Shown here: piece after piece, positions 44,913 to 52,920 of the stretch
Numbering within the stretch: position 1 is the stretch's first letter
How the letters are laid out: each line of letters begins with the position of its first letter
Assembly: GCA_963738135.1 (NCBI GenBank)
Contig: CAVTVK010000003.1
Span: forward strand, 1-64,000
Source: Bog-473 sp963738135
Lineage (GTDB): Bacteria > Actinomycetota > Acidimicrobiia > Acidimicrobiales > RAAP-2
Length of the DNA stretch: 64,000 bases
Direction of reading: 5' to 3'
The notes under the pieces: generated by a model
The model's input: the letters and a program-made list of their open reading frames with translations, nothing else
What the model was told of the DNA's origin: nothing
Database searches by the model: none
Translations under genes and position numbers: made by a program

Positions 44913-45485
44913 TCAGTGGCTGAAATGCACCACTGCCGATCCGCAGCCGACTCCTTGCACCCACACATTCTGGACGCCGGGGACATCGGGAGCGAGGTCC
45001 TCGGTCGACACGAACATGTTGGCGGTGAATGACTCGTTGTTCCCGTCGCCGGCTCGGTAGAAGTCAGCCTGCAACACTGCCGTGTCGCTAGTGGTGGTCG
45101 CCGTCTTGACTCCTAGAGGGTCCGTGGCAGTGCATTTGAATGGCGTGCTCCGCAGCAGCGTTGCTGTATCCCACCGAACGCCCTGTCCTGCGAGGCAGCC
45201 GGCGAGCGGGCCACCGCTCACCGAAGAGTTGCATCTGAAGCCGCCAGCCGAGTGGGCGAAGCCGGAGGTGGAGTTGAAGGCACCCCCTCCGGTTAGGAAG
45301 ACCGCACCTGAGCCACCGGTGATATTCGGCGCGTTGAAACCGAAGCCCGTGTTACCGGTCGACGCGAATGCAGCGGATGACCCGAGGAGGACGGTGAGGA
45401 CCGCCGCAGCCAAGACGGGCACCGCATGCCGCAGCTTCAGCGACCGTTTGACAACTCGTCGGTGTTTGGATGGGTCGTAACTCAT
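44913..45485 (-). CDS. Secreted protein of unknown function, in operon with ECF sigma
   Basis: 190 aa. ATG 45485 follows AAAGGAACAACACC. Basic N-terminus (KHRRVVKRSLKLRH), hydrophobic core and cleavage at about AFAS give a signal peptide. The mature chain is Gly/Ser/Thr-rich, with about four Cys (FRCNSS, AGCLAGQG, FKCTAT, GVGCGSA), likely two disulfides. It starts only 13 bp after the sigma-factor stop, so the two are cotranscribed. No domain was recognised. Confidence 0.7.
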   Translation of the reverse strand: MSYDPSKHRRVVKRSLKLRHAVPVLAAAVLTVLLGSSAAFASTGNTGFGFNAPNITGGSGAVFLTGGGAFNSTSGFAHSAGGFRCNSSVSGGPLAGCLAGQGVRWDTATLLRSTPFKCTATDPLGVKTATTTSDTAVLQADFYRAGDGNNESFTANMFVSTEDLAPDVPGVQNVWVQGVGCGSAVVHFSH

Positions 45486-45498
45486 GGTGTTGTTCCTT

Positions 45499-46173
45499 TC
45501 ATTGGTTGGTTGTATTGGGGAGGGGATACGGCGCAGTCGTCGGATGAGATCGTGCGCTGGTTCCGTTTGCAGCGAAGGTCTCGTCGTGACCCAGATGGGA
45601 CCGCACGTTCATCAGGCCCCGACGGACACGAGCTTTGGCCGTGCCCAAAGGGATCGCCTCGGCATCGCTGATCTCTCGGGCCGTATAGCCGTAGAAGGCG
45701 GCGAGGAGGAGGGCTCGTCGCTGTTCGACGGGTAGCCGGGACAAAGCGGTCCTAACCCGGTTGGTCTCGTCGGCGACGGTCGCCGTGTCCTCAGGCATCG
45801 ATTCGTGCGCCGGTTGATCCATGAAGATCACGGCTCGTGGGTCAGTTGGCTGGGCGCACTTCCGTCTCAGGGTGTCCACGGCCAGGTTGCGCGTGATCGT
45901 CAGCACCCAGGTGGACACCGAGCCGCGGCGGGCGTCGTAGGACCCGGCATGGCGCCAGGCTCGGATCAGCGCTTCCTGGGCAACATCTTCAGCCCGGGTC
46001 GGATCGCCCACGATGCTTCGCGCAAGCCCGTAGACACGGCTTTGATAGCTGCGTACGAAGGTTTTCCCCGCGCCCGGGTCCCCCGGGCAGAGACCGAGTA
46101 ACAGAGCCTCGTCGGAGGGGCTGTCATCCGACCGGGAGCGCGGCGGGGTCGCTGTGTGGGTGGTGGGTTGCAT
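45499..46173 (-). CDS. ECF-family RNA polymerase sigma factor
   Basis: 224 aa from ATG 46173, preceded by GAGGACCCG; an in-frame TTG at 46197 is less likely. Region 2: SYQSRVYGLARSIVGDPTRAE, EDVAQEALIRAWRHAGSYDA, VSTWVLTITRNLAVDTLRRK. Region 4: LPVEQRRALLLAAFYGYTAR, IPLGTAKARVRRGLMNVRSH. No anti-sigma gene is adjacent; the downstream cotranscribed gene encodes a secreted protein. A TetR gene is divergent. Confidence 0.92.
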   Translation of the reverse strand: MQPTTHTATPPRSRSDDSPSDEALLLGLCPGDPGAGKTFVRSYQSRVYGLARSIVGDPTRAEDVAQEALIRAWRHAGSYDARRGSVSTWVLTITRNLAVDTLRRKCAQPTDPRAVIFMDQPAHESMPEDTATVADETNRVRTALSRLPVEQRRALLLAAFYGYTAREISDAEAIPLGTAKARVRRGLMNVRSHLGHDETFAANGTSARSHPTTAPYPLPNTTNQ

Positions 46174-46293
46174 CGGGTCCTCTATTCCAGACAGCAAGTA
46201 TCGTTACTCTGTGACTATAAACCTGCACCATCCATTACGCAAGGGGGTGTAAACTAATTCTTGGCTGACTCGGCGCAGGAGGAGAGGAGACGG

Positions 46294-46954
46294 ATGGCCC
46301 AGACCAACATCGACGGGCGAGGAGGCGAGGACGAAGGAGACGGTGCGCACCGGCGCCCGGGGCGACCCCGCGACCCTGGGTACGACAAGGTCATCCTCGA
46401 TGCCACGCTCGAGATACTCAATGACAAGGGCTACGCCGGGCTGACCATCGACGGCGTCGCGGCCAGGACAGGTGTGGGCCGACCCACGATCTACCGGCGG
46501 TGGGCTTCCAAGCCGGCGCTCGTGATTGCTGCCCTCACTCAATCCCCACGCCTGTTGTTGAGCCCCGATACCGGTGCTCTTCGTGACGACCTGCTCGCCT
46601 TCCAACGCGATCAGGTGAAGGTGATGGACATGCCAGCATCGCGTCGTATCACCGCCGGTCTGGTGGCCGATCTCGTGGCCGACCCCGAGCTGGCGGAAAC
46701 CTATCTCGGCGACTACGTCGGGCTGCGCCAAGCGTCAGTGCGGCAAGCGCTCGAGCGGGGCATCGAACGCGGTGAGCTTCGGCCCGACGCGGATCTGTCG
46801 CTTGATCTATGACCTCTTGATCGGGCCTCTCTTCATGCGCTCAGTTGTGCGCGGCGAATTGCTTGGACCTGACATCGCAGAGCAGACGGTCGACCTGGTC
46901 CTGACCTCATTCGGGACTCGCAGGAAGAGCCCACGTCGCCGGGGGTCCACGTAG
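46294..46954 (+). pseudogene. TetR/AcrR-family regulator with late frameshift
   Basis: ATG 46294 follows GGAGAGGAGACGG. The HTH is intact (ILDATLEILNDKGYAGLTID, then TGVGRPTIYRRW). The frame ends early at LSLDL, while the family ending IYDLLIGPLFMRSVVRGELL continues in another frame to 46954; one extra base near 46804-46806 (TTGATCTATG) explains it. The short product of 172 residues would lack the last ligand-domain helices. Error or recent mutation. Confidence 0.8.
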
Positions 46955-47285
46955 TCCCTCGCGATACTCCTACTACTACCTCGAGACCGACTCATTCCCA
47001 GCGAACGGTGGCAACCTCAAGCGTGGTGTCGGTCGCGCGGTATGGGGCACCCTTTGGACTCGGATCCGTCGAACTGCTCGATCGGCGGGCGACTCGTCTG
47101 ACGAAAGCCTTTGGACTGCTCCCGGAAGCGAGCATTCAGCCGTCGGGCCCGAGAAGCCGAGTCCGTGACCCGGCCTTTTCGGGCACTCCCGTCGCCCACC
47201 TGCAACGGTTCTATCTGGGCACCTCGCGGTCCTCGGCCCCGCACGCCTCGCTGGGGGAAGCGCCGAGAACCTTCGGTGTTCACAT
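46955..47285. other. Intergenic region without a supported gene
   Basis: 331 bp. A plus-strand frame at 47008-47289 exists but overlaps the stop of the secreted repeat protein and has no ribosome binding site. Nothing else was recognised. Confidence 0.4.
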
Positions 47286-49220
47286 CTAGGCGCCCATGCC
47301 CACGATGGGGGCGTTGAGGGGCTGGCCCCCGCGCGAGCCCAAGAACGGCAGCGTGCTCGGGTACGAGAAGATCCCGCCGTCGGAGGCCACCAGGTAGTAG
47401 CCGCCGGCCACGCTCGCCATGCCCACCACCGGTTTGTTGAGGGTGATCGAGCCCGTCGAGCCGTAGAAGGGCAAGTTGGAGGGGTACGAGAAGATCCCGC
47501 CGTCGGAGGCCACCAGGTAGTAGCCGCCGGTGACCGGGACCGACATGCCCACCACCGGCTTGTTGAGGACCAAGGAGCCCGCCGAGCCCTCGAAGGGGGC
47601 GTTGCCATAGTTGAAGATCCCTCCGTCGGAGGCGACGAGGTAGTAGCCCCAGCCGTTGGGAGTGGCCGCCATGCCGACGATGGGCTTGTTGAGATGCATG
47701 GTGGCAGTCGAGCCGTAGAAGCTGCCAGTCGAGCCGTAGAACTGGGCATCGCCAAAGGCGAATATCCCCCCGTCGGAGGCCACCAGCCAGTACCCCCCGC
47801 CGTCGCCGGTGACCGCCATGCCCACGATGGGCTCGTTGAGGGACCTTCCGCCCATGGAGCCGTAGAACTGGGCACTGCCGTAGTTGAAGATCCCCCCGTC
47901 CGATGCCACGAGGTAGTAGCCGTCGCCCCCTGGCATCACCGCCATGCCGACGATGGGCTTGTTCAGCGCCATGCCGCCCGTCGAGCCCAAGAACGGTGCG
48001 CCGGCCCCGTAGCTGAAGATGCCGCCGTCGGAGGCCACGAAGCGGTATCCGCTGCGGGCGATGGGGGCCATCGCGTCGAAGGGGATGAACGTCGGACCCC
48101 CAAGGATAACGGCACCACCGGCAGCCACGCAGGCCCAGTTCGTCAGGCAGTCGACTCCGAAGAACTCGCTTCCTGCTGTGCCCGTCGGTCTTGGTGGCGT
48201 GCCGACATCGGTCCAGGTCTGGCCGTCCCAGGTCAGTGTCTGGGTGTTGGTGTACCCGGGCCCCGCCCCGCCTACCGCCGTGCACGACGTCGCGCTGAAG
48301 CAGCTGATCGCATTGAGCAAACCGCCGCCCACCGGTGACGGGATCGTCGCGTTGGTCCATGCCGGCCCTCCGTTCCAGGTCTCGACCAGGTTGGCGCCGC
48401 CCGAGGAGCCGACGGCGGTGCAGAAGCTCGTGCCGGCACACGACACGGAGTTGAAGTAGTAGTTCGTCGGCGGATTGTTAACGGGGAGTGTTCCCGTCCA
48501 CGAGGATCCGTTCCAATGTTCGGCAATCGCATAGGCGGCGTCCGCCTCCGCCGAACCCACGACCATGCAGAACGAGGGAGTCGTACAGGAGACCCCGTCT
48601 GTGTATGCGGAAGCGAAGTCGCTGGAAAAGCCGAGGATGGTCGGCGTCCAGGTCGAGCCGTTCCATGCATCGACGGAGGGACTGTTTCCGTTGGGGCCGG
48701 TGGCCATGCAGAAGGTCGTACTTGTGCAGGACACACTCAACAGCCTGGTATCCGACGAATCGGCTGCCGCCTGGACCACGCTCCACACGCTCCCGTTCCA
48801 CTGTTCGATGAGCGGGGCGAACGTTCCCGCCAAGTCCGCGGCTCCGACGGCGATACAGAAACTGGTGGTAACGCACGAGACACCACTGAGGAAGGAGTCC
48901 GTCGAGCTCGGCACCGACGGCATGACGAGCGACGTCCAGGTGGAGCCGTTCCACTCTTCGGCGACGGTGATGCCGTGCAGAGGTTGGTCGCCGTTGCCGA
49001 CGGCCATGCAGAAGGCCGAGGTCACGCACGAGACTCCGGCGTCCGTGTTGGTGGCGTTCGCCGCCGCCGGATTGGGCATGGTCGTCCACTCCGAGGCCCT
49101 GACCTGTGCTGGCAGCGTCAGGCTGTGCGGTGTGGCTGCTTGGGCACCGCCCGAGCCGAACGCCAATGCCATGAGCACGGCCGCCACTCCGGAAGTGAGG
49201 ATCCGCACTCGTGCCCGCAT
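47286..49220 (-). CDS. Secreted protein with two families of tandem repeats
   Basis: 644 aa. ATG 49220 follows GCGGAGGTACTC. Signal peptide ends at about AQAATP. Residues 45-390 hold six or seven ~50-aa repeats with the core GVSCVTSAFCMAVG...EEWNGSTWT, each with two Cys. Residues 390-644 hold six ~40-aa repeats GYYLVASDGGIFNYGSAQFY followed by GSxGGxxLNKPIVGM. Both types suggest beta-propeller architectures. An extra GSFYGST-type insertion in the third C-terminal repeat comes from a ~21-bp duplication near 47703-47737. Proteins of this kind are common and secreted in acidimicrobial genomes; function unknown. Confidence 0.82.
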   Translation of the reverse strand: MRARVRILTSGVAAVLMALAFGSGGAQAATPHSLTLPAQVRASEWTTMPNPAAANATNTDAGVSCVTSAFCMAVGNGDQPLHGITVAEEWNGSTWTSLVMPSVPSSTDSFLSGVSCVTTSFCIAVGAADLAGTFAPLIEQWNGSVWSVVQAAADSSDTRLLSVSCTSTTFCMATGPNGNSPSVDAWNGSTWTPTILGFSSDFASAYTDGVSCTTPSFCMVVGSAEADAAYAIAEHWNGSSWTGTLPVNNPPTNYYFNSVSCAGTSFCTAVGSSGGANLVETWNGGPAWTNATIPSPVGGGLLNAISCFSATSCTAVGGAGPGYTNTQTLTWDGQTWTDVGTPPRPTGTAGSEFFGVDCLTNWACVAAGGAVILGGPTFIPFDAMAPIARSGYRFVASDGGIFSYGAGAPFLGSTGGMALNKPIVGMAVMPGGDGYYLVASDGGIFNYGSAQFYGSMGGRSLNEPIVGMAVTGDGGGYWLVASDGGIFAFGDAQFYGSTGSFYGSTATMHLNKPIVGMAATPNGWGYYLVASDGGIFNYGNAPFEGSAGSLVLNKPVVGMSVPVTGGYYLVASDGGIFSYPSNLPFYGSTGSITLNKPVVGMASVAGGYYLVASDGGIFSYPSTLPFLGSRGGQPLNAPIVGMGA

Positions 49221-49290
49221 GAGTACCTCCGCAGTTCGTGGTGTGTTGACACGCGTCGCCGCGCCGTGTGCGCCATCTTCATTCGGGAGC

Positions 49291-49319
49291 GTGACAAGCC
49301 TGTGACAAGCCTGTGACAT
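49291..49319. repeat. 11-bp tandem direct repeat upstream of the secreted repeat protein
   Basis: Units GTGACAAGCCT at 49291-49301 and 49302-49312, then GTGACAT. The 11-bp period places the units on the same DNA face. It lies about 70-100 bp upstream of the start at 49220 and could be a regulator binding site. Confidence 0.7.
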
Positions 49320-49320
49320 C

Positions 49321-49666
49321 GGGTCCCATCCCCTGGTCACCACCCGGTCGTCACGACTCAGGCCACCGCGGGATAGTCAAGAAAGGGCGTTCCTGATCGG
49401 TGACAATCGCGAGCACCAGCCCATGAAATGCCTTCGTAGGTGCCGAACATCCTGCGGTGGCTGCCAGGTTTCGACGGAAGGAACGGCGTACGTGGGCAGG
49501 GCGATGTGCGACCAGCGTTCCCCTCTACCTGTCCCACTCTGACGCAGCAAGCACATGGGGCATGCCTCCGATTTGCCGAACTGTCCCACCTACCCGGCGT
49601 TAGGGGACACGGCTGGTCTGACTTGGTGCCCCGCCGGGCGGTCCGCAGCGACGAGATCGTGCCCCA
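49321..49666. other. Intergenic region with dispersed repeat
   Basis: No gene supported. Contains a copy of the dispersed 16-bp repeat in inverted orientation (CCGGCGTTAGGGGACA at 49594-49609). The last ~45 bp before the next stop codon are the conserved 3' flank shared with 1508-1552 and 25046-25090. Confidence 0.5.
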
Positions 49667-49936
49667 TCAGGCCTGTGGCTGGGCAAGGTAAAAGGTACGG
49701 CCGCTGACTTTGGCCAGCTTGCTCGCCTCCTTGAAGGTGTCAGTCTTGAACCACTGCATGGCCCGCTCCATGTCATCGGTCTTGATGTGGAACAACGCAG
49801 CCTTCGGGTTGTCGATGTCCTGGTACGCAGGACCGTCGGTGATGCCGAAGGTTGCGCGGTTGGAGGCATGCAGGTAGTGCTGCGCCTTCCACGCCTCGAA
49901 GTCATCCGTTTCGATCCTGATCATGATGTCTTGCAT
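49667..49936 (-). CDS. Small ABM-like protein, only intact member of a three-copy family
   Basis: 89 aa. ATG 49936 follows AGGAGGTGGCGCC, a strong ribosome binding site. MQDIMIRIETDDFEAWKAQH, then ATFGITDGPAYQDIDNPKAA and MERAMQWFKTDTFKEASKLA. Strand-helix order suggests a ferredoxin-like alpha-beta fold of the ABM/Dabb kind; this is an inference. Truncated copies lie at 1553-1760 and 25091-25310. Function unknown. Confidence 0.75.
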   Translation of the reverse strand: MQDIMIRIETDDFEAWKAQHYLHASNRATFGITDGPAYQDIDNPKAALFHIKTDDMERAMQWFKTDTFKEASKLAKVSGRTFYLAQPQA

Positions 49937-50159
49937 GGCGCCACCTCCTGTGGTCTCGAAGAGGATCGTAGGCCCAGATCTGTGATTAGCGCAGCCGAGA
50001 AAGGTTGCGCTGACGAAAGTCGCTGGTTGGGGCGCCGAGGATCAGAAGGGTTGGCACGCGTCAAAGATGACCGACCACAAAGGACCAGGCATCTAGGCGT
50101 GACTGACCCAAACGGAGTTCGTACGGCGCCACCCTCCCGGCGAACGGGGGCACTCTCTT

Positions 50160-50390
50160 GCTGGGAACGATGAATCGGTGCCGTGCTAATTCTCGATTGC
50201 CTCTGAGAAACCGACATCGGATAGCCCTCTCGAAGTAGGTCGAGATGCCTGTTCCACTCATGGCCGGTCAGGACCTCGATGTCGTCGACTGTCACGCTGG
50301 TCCCAGTGTCTGTGAAACCCCATGAGAACCCCACAAGCGGTACAACACGACGAGCCTTCAACTGCGCAACCTCGTCGAGGGGAGTCGTTG
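50160..50390 (-). pseudogene. Fragment of an unidentified protein
   Basis: The minus strand reads LDEVAQLKARRVVPLVGFSW, then GFTDTGTSVTVDDIEVLTGHEWNRHLDLL, natural-looking protein with a clean C-terminal continuation but no start. It abuts, head to head, a truncated cyclase fragment at about 50400-50440. Family not recognised. Confidence 0.4.
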
Positions 50391-50439
50391 CCAGAAAGCT
50401 GTGCGCCACCCATTCAAGGGGTTCTCGGACCGACCGCGT

Positions 50440-50686
50440 CGGGCTGACGTTGCGAGAGGGAGTGCATACCGGCGAGGTCAAGGTACGCGGCGATGACCTT
50501 GGCGGTCTCGCGATCACCATCGCAAAGCGAGTATGTAACATGGCCGAACCAGGTCAAGTCTTGGTGACCGAGGCCGTGCGGAGTGCCATGGTGGGCGCTG
50601 GCATTGCAATCGATAGCCGCGGAGTTCACGAGTTGAAAGGCGTGCCGGGAACCTGGCCGCTCTATGCGCTGGCGACATCGCCCTGA
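50440..50686 (+). pseudogene. C-terminal half of a class III nucleotide cyclase domain
   Basis: Reads REGVHTGEVKVRGDDLGGLA, ITIAKRVCNMAEPGQVLVTE and ELKGVPGTWPLYAL. This is the second half of an adenylate/guanylate cyclase domain, from the transition-state-side helix to the end. The N-terminal half with both metal Asp residues is missing. It cannot be active alone. Confidence 0.65.
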
Positions 50687-50836
50687 ACGTGTGGTCCTGC
50701 CGGGCCAAGGACACTACGTCGACGCCCATTTCCATGCCGAGATCATTCGCTGGTTGATCGATCCCAGCTAGCGCGTGAGCGAGGGTCATCGACGCCCCGG
50801 TCCCGGCGTTCGGGGGCAGGTAGACAAGCGCGCAGC

Positions 50837-51304
50837 TCAGGGCTCGGCAATCTCTTTGATGGCGGCCAATGTCGCCCCAATACCGCTCTTCGCCCAGTCG
50901 CTGCGGACGCCAATCTCCTTCGCCGCATCGTCACCGAACATCTTCTCGAAGAAGGCTGAACCCTCGGGAGGTAGCTCCCAGGTTTCGGTGACCTCGGTCC
51001 CTCCGTCTTTGGCAACGAACGAGTAGCCCCAACGAGCGGCGGTAGGCGGCTCAACCACCTCCCAGGCGAACCGGCGGCCACGGTCTGCCGCGACGACCTC
51101 GGAGCGAGTCTCCCACGTTCGCTCTTGGCGCTCATTGCGTCCGGTGAACTTGGCACCGACACGCGGTCCGTCGCCCTCGTCCCACCAACACGCCGTGCAC
51201 ATTGGGCTCCACTCACCAACGCGGGTCACGTCAACGACCATGTCGTAGAGCTCCTCTGGAGAGCGCTTGATGATGATTGAACCGGAGCGGCGAAGCGTGT
51301 CCAT
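50837..51304 (-). CDS. SRPBCC-family protein
   Basis: 155 aa from ATG 51304 (MDTLRRSGSIIIKRSPEELY). Polyketide-cyclase-like helix-grip fold: DMVVDVTRVGEWSPMCTACW, GRRFAWEVVEPPTAARWGYS, EVTETWELPPEG and a C-terminal helix (SGIGATLAAIKEIAE). Third SRPBCC protein in the window; the three are not close copies. A longer frame to 51499 crosses the dispersed repeat at 51372 and is rejected. Confidence 0.8.
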   Translation of the reverse strand: MDTLRRSGSIIIKRSPEELYDMVVDVTRVGEWSPMCTACWWDEGDGPRVGAKFTGRNERQERTWETRSEVVAADRGRRFAWEVVEPPTAARWGYSFVAKDGGTEVTETWELPPEGSAFFEKMFGDDAAKEIGVRSDWAKSGIGATLAAIKEIAEP

Positions 51305-51609
51305 CACATCAGTATGACGAATCGAATCGGAGTTGTCAGTTGCCCTGGAAGGGACTCCTATGTTGGGCGACCCGGCGTTCGGGGCAGATGTAGGAGCCGC
51401 CGCGGCCGGACGCCGGGACCGGTCTACCGTCACCCGATCCGTGACGAGTCTGGCGGGGGGCCGGACGCCGTATCGAAAAGGAGTCTGAGGACGGGGCATC
51501 CCCGAACGTTTGGGGCCACCGTGGTGTCGGTAGGTGTTCGCCTCGGTAACGGACTTGAAGCTGGCAGGCCCTCCAATCTCGTGTCACAGCCCGACCGTAT
51601 GTTCTCGAG

Positions 51610-51792
51610 ATGACCTTCGACCCCCCAGTCCTCAGAGCCATCGCCAACACTCAGTGCCCGGTATGCGGGAGTCGAGTGGCCACTCCGCTCCTGTCAGCGG
51701 GGCCGGATTACCCCTACGGCGATCACGTCCAGGTCATCTGCGACGCCTGCGCTCAGAGACGGGTGGTGTCGATCGGTTCCCCCGCTGCGTGA
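51610..51792 (+). CDS. Small zinc-ribbon-like protein
   Basis: 60 aa. Two CxxC knuckles, QCPVCGSRV and ICDACAQR, separated by 28 residues would bind one zinc. The sequence between is PLLSAGPDYPYGDHVQV. The ribosome binding site is weak (CTCGAG). It could be a stand-alone zinc ribbon; function unknown. Confidence 0.55.
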   Translation: MTFDPPVLRAIANTQCPVCGSRVATPLLSAGPDYPYGDHVQVICDACAQRRVVSIGSPAA

Positions 51793-51947
51793 CTTCGCAG
51801 CTGCACCACCACCGGGGGACGGGGACACCGTTCAAGCGTCGATGACGTGTGCACGGAGGCGGGGCGACCAGACTCCTGTGGGTGCCAAAAATGACATCCA
51901 ATGGCATTGACCAGGACTTCTTCACAGTTAGTTGCGCCTACAACAAT

Positions 51948-52045
51948 GTGGGAAATCGAGAGCAATAGCGTGGGAAATCGAACCGAAAGGTCGCTCGTCG
52001 CCCCTGGGTAATCGGGTTTTGTCGTTAGCCCACCAACCAAACCAT
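51948..52045. repeat. Partial copy of the long IS-derived repeat
   Basis: Shares the doubled GTGGGAAATC, the CGGGTTTTGTCG motif and CCCACCAACC with 12111-12205 and 38490-38585, with about 70-80 percent identity by eye. It marks the edge of another decayed element and lies just outside the integrase-core remnant. Confidence 0.6.
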
Positions 52046-52066
52046 TGTGCAACTGACTTAGACCGG

Positions 52067-52670
52067 TTACACCGAGCCCTGGGTCTTTTGCCTGAGTCGT
52101 TCGTAGGGGGTCTGCCCGCTCAGGGCACCGTGGGGGCGAGCGTAGTTGTAGAAGTCCTCCCACTCGCTGAGCTTGTCGTTGAACAGCTCGGCCGTGTCAA
52201 TGACCACCCCGTCGAGCTGGCGGTAGAACTCCTCGTTGTCGATCCGGTGGGACCTTTCGACTTTGCCATTGAGCCTCGGGGTGAGGGGCTTGATGTAGAC
52301 GTGGCGGATGCCGCTATCGAGCAGGTGCCAGTGGAAGCCGGACTGGAATTCTGATCCATTGTCGGTCTGGATGGCCTGGACCTCGAAGGGCAGCTTCTCG
52401 AGGACGTAGTCGGCAAAGGAGATGGCGCTCTTTTGGTTGCACCGCTCGTAGATCTTGAGGATCCGCAGCCTGGTGCAGTCGTCGATGGCGGTGAACTGGT
52501 AGTAGCGCTTCTTGCGCGAGCCCTTGAGGGGCTCGATGAATTTCACGTCGATCTGGACCTGGTGGCCGGGCAACGGTTTCTCATAACGCTGCCAGCGCTT
52601 CTCGTGGCGCTTGTGGCGTTGCGAGGCCGGCAGGCGGTTCATGCCCACACGTTTGAGGATCCGCCCTTCT
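52067..52670 (-). pseudogene. IS481-type transposase lacking its N-terminus
   Basis: Integrase core with all three catalytic positions: HQVQIDVKFIEPL (Asp), AIQTDNGSEFQSG (Asp), RLNGKVERSHRIDNEEFY (Glu). It ends with NYARPHGALSGQTPYERLRQ. The sequence begins at RILKRVGMNRLPAS, so the N-terminal HTH region is missing and is replaced near 52670 by the remnant of a different transposase. Inactive by truncation. Confidence 0.85.
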
Positions 52671-52885
52671 GGGGGAAGGCGCGGACCTTGCGGATATTCG
52701 CCGCCGCCAAGAGAAAGGCGGTGAGCACCGTCTGTGGCGCCACCCGTGCAGTCGACGCCGAGCCGGGTCATCGAAGGCTTCGTGGGCCGGGCTTGACGTA
52801 ACCGTTGAAGCCCTCATTGGTGTTGCGCAAGCTGGCGTACGCGGTGCGCCACTCGCCACTGCGATAGAGAGTTCCTGGCCGAACT
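52671..52885 (-). pseudogene. Remnant of the dispersed DDE transposase, third larger copy
   Basis: Matches 12572-12790 on the same strand, with a few base losses that break the frame (for example in the stretch around 52742-52800). Encodes pieces of the DPAHEALDDPARRRLHG and LLAAANIRKIRTF region. Directly adjoins the cyclopropane-synthase gene end. Confidence 0.7.
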
Positions 52886-52920
52886 TGGCTCCACCCTCAG
52901 GTGGAATCGTCGCCCCAGCC

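Noticed and set aside
47008..47289. 93-aa plus-strand frame after the broken TetR gene
   Set aside because: No ribosome binding site, random-looking composition, and it overlaps the stop region of the convergent secreted-protein gene.
47017..48441. 474-aa minus-strand open frame inside the secreted repeat-protein gene
   Set aside because: It is the +1 frame of the same strand, kept open by high GC and repetitive codons; its Arg/His-rich composition and lack of start signals mark it as a shadow.
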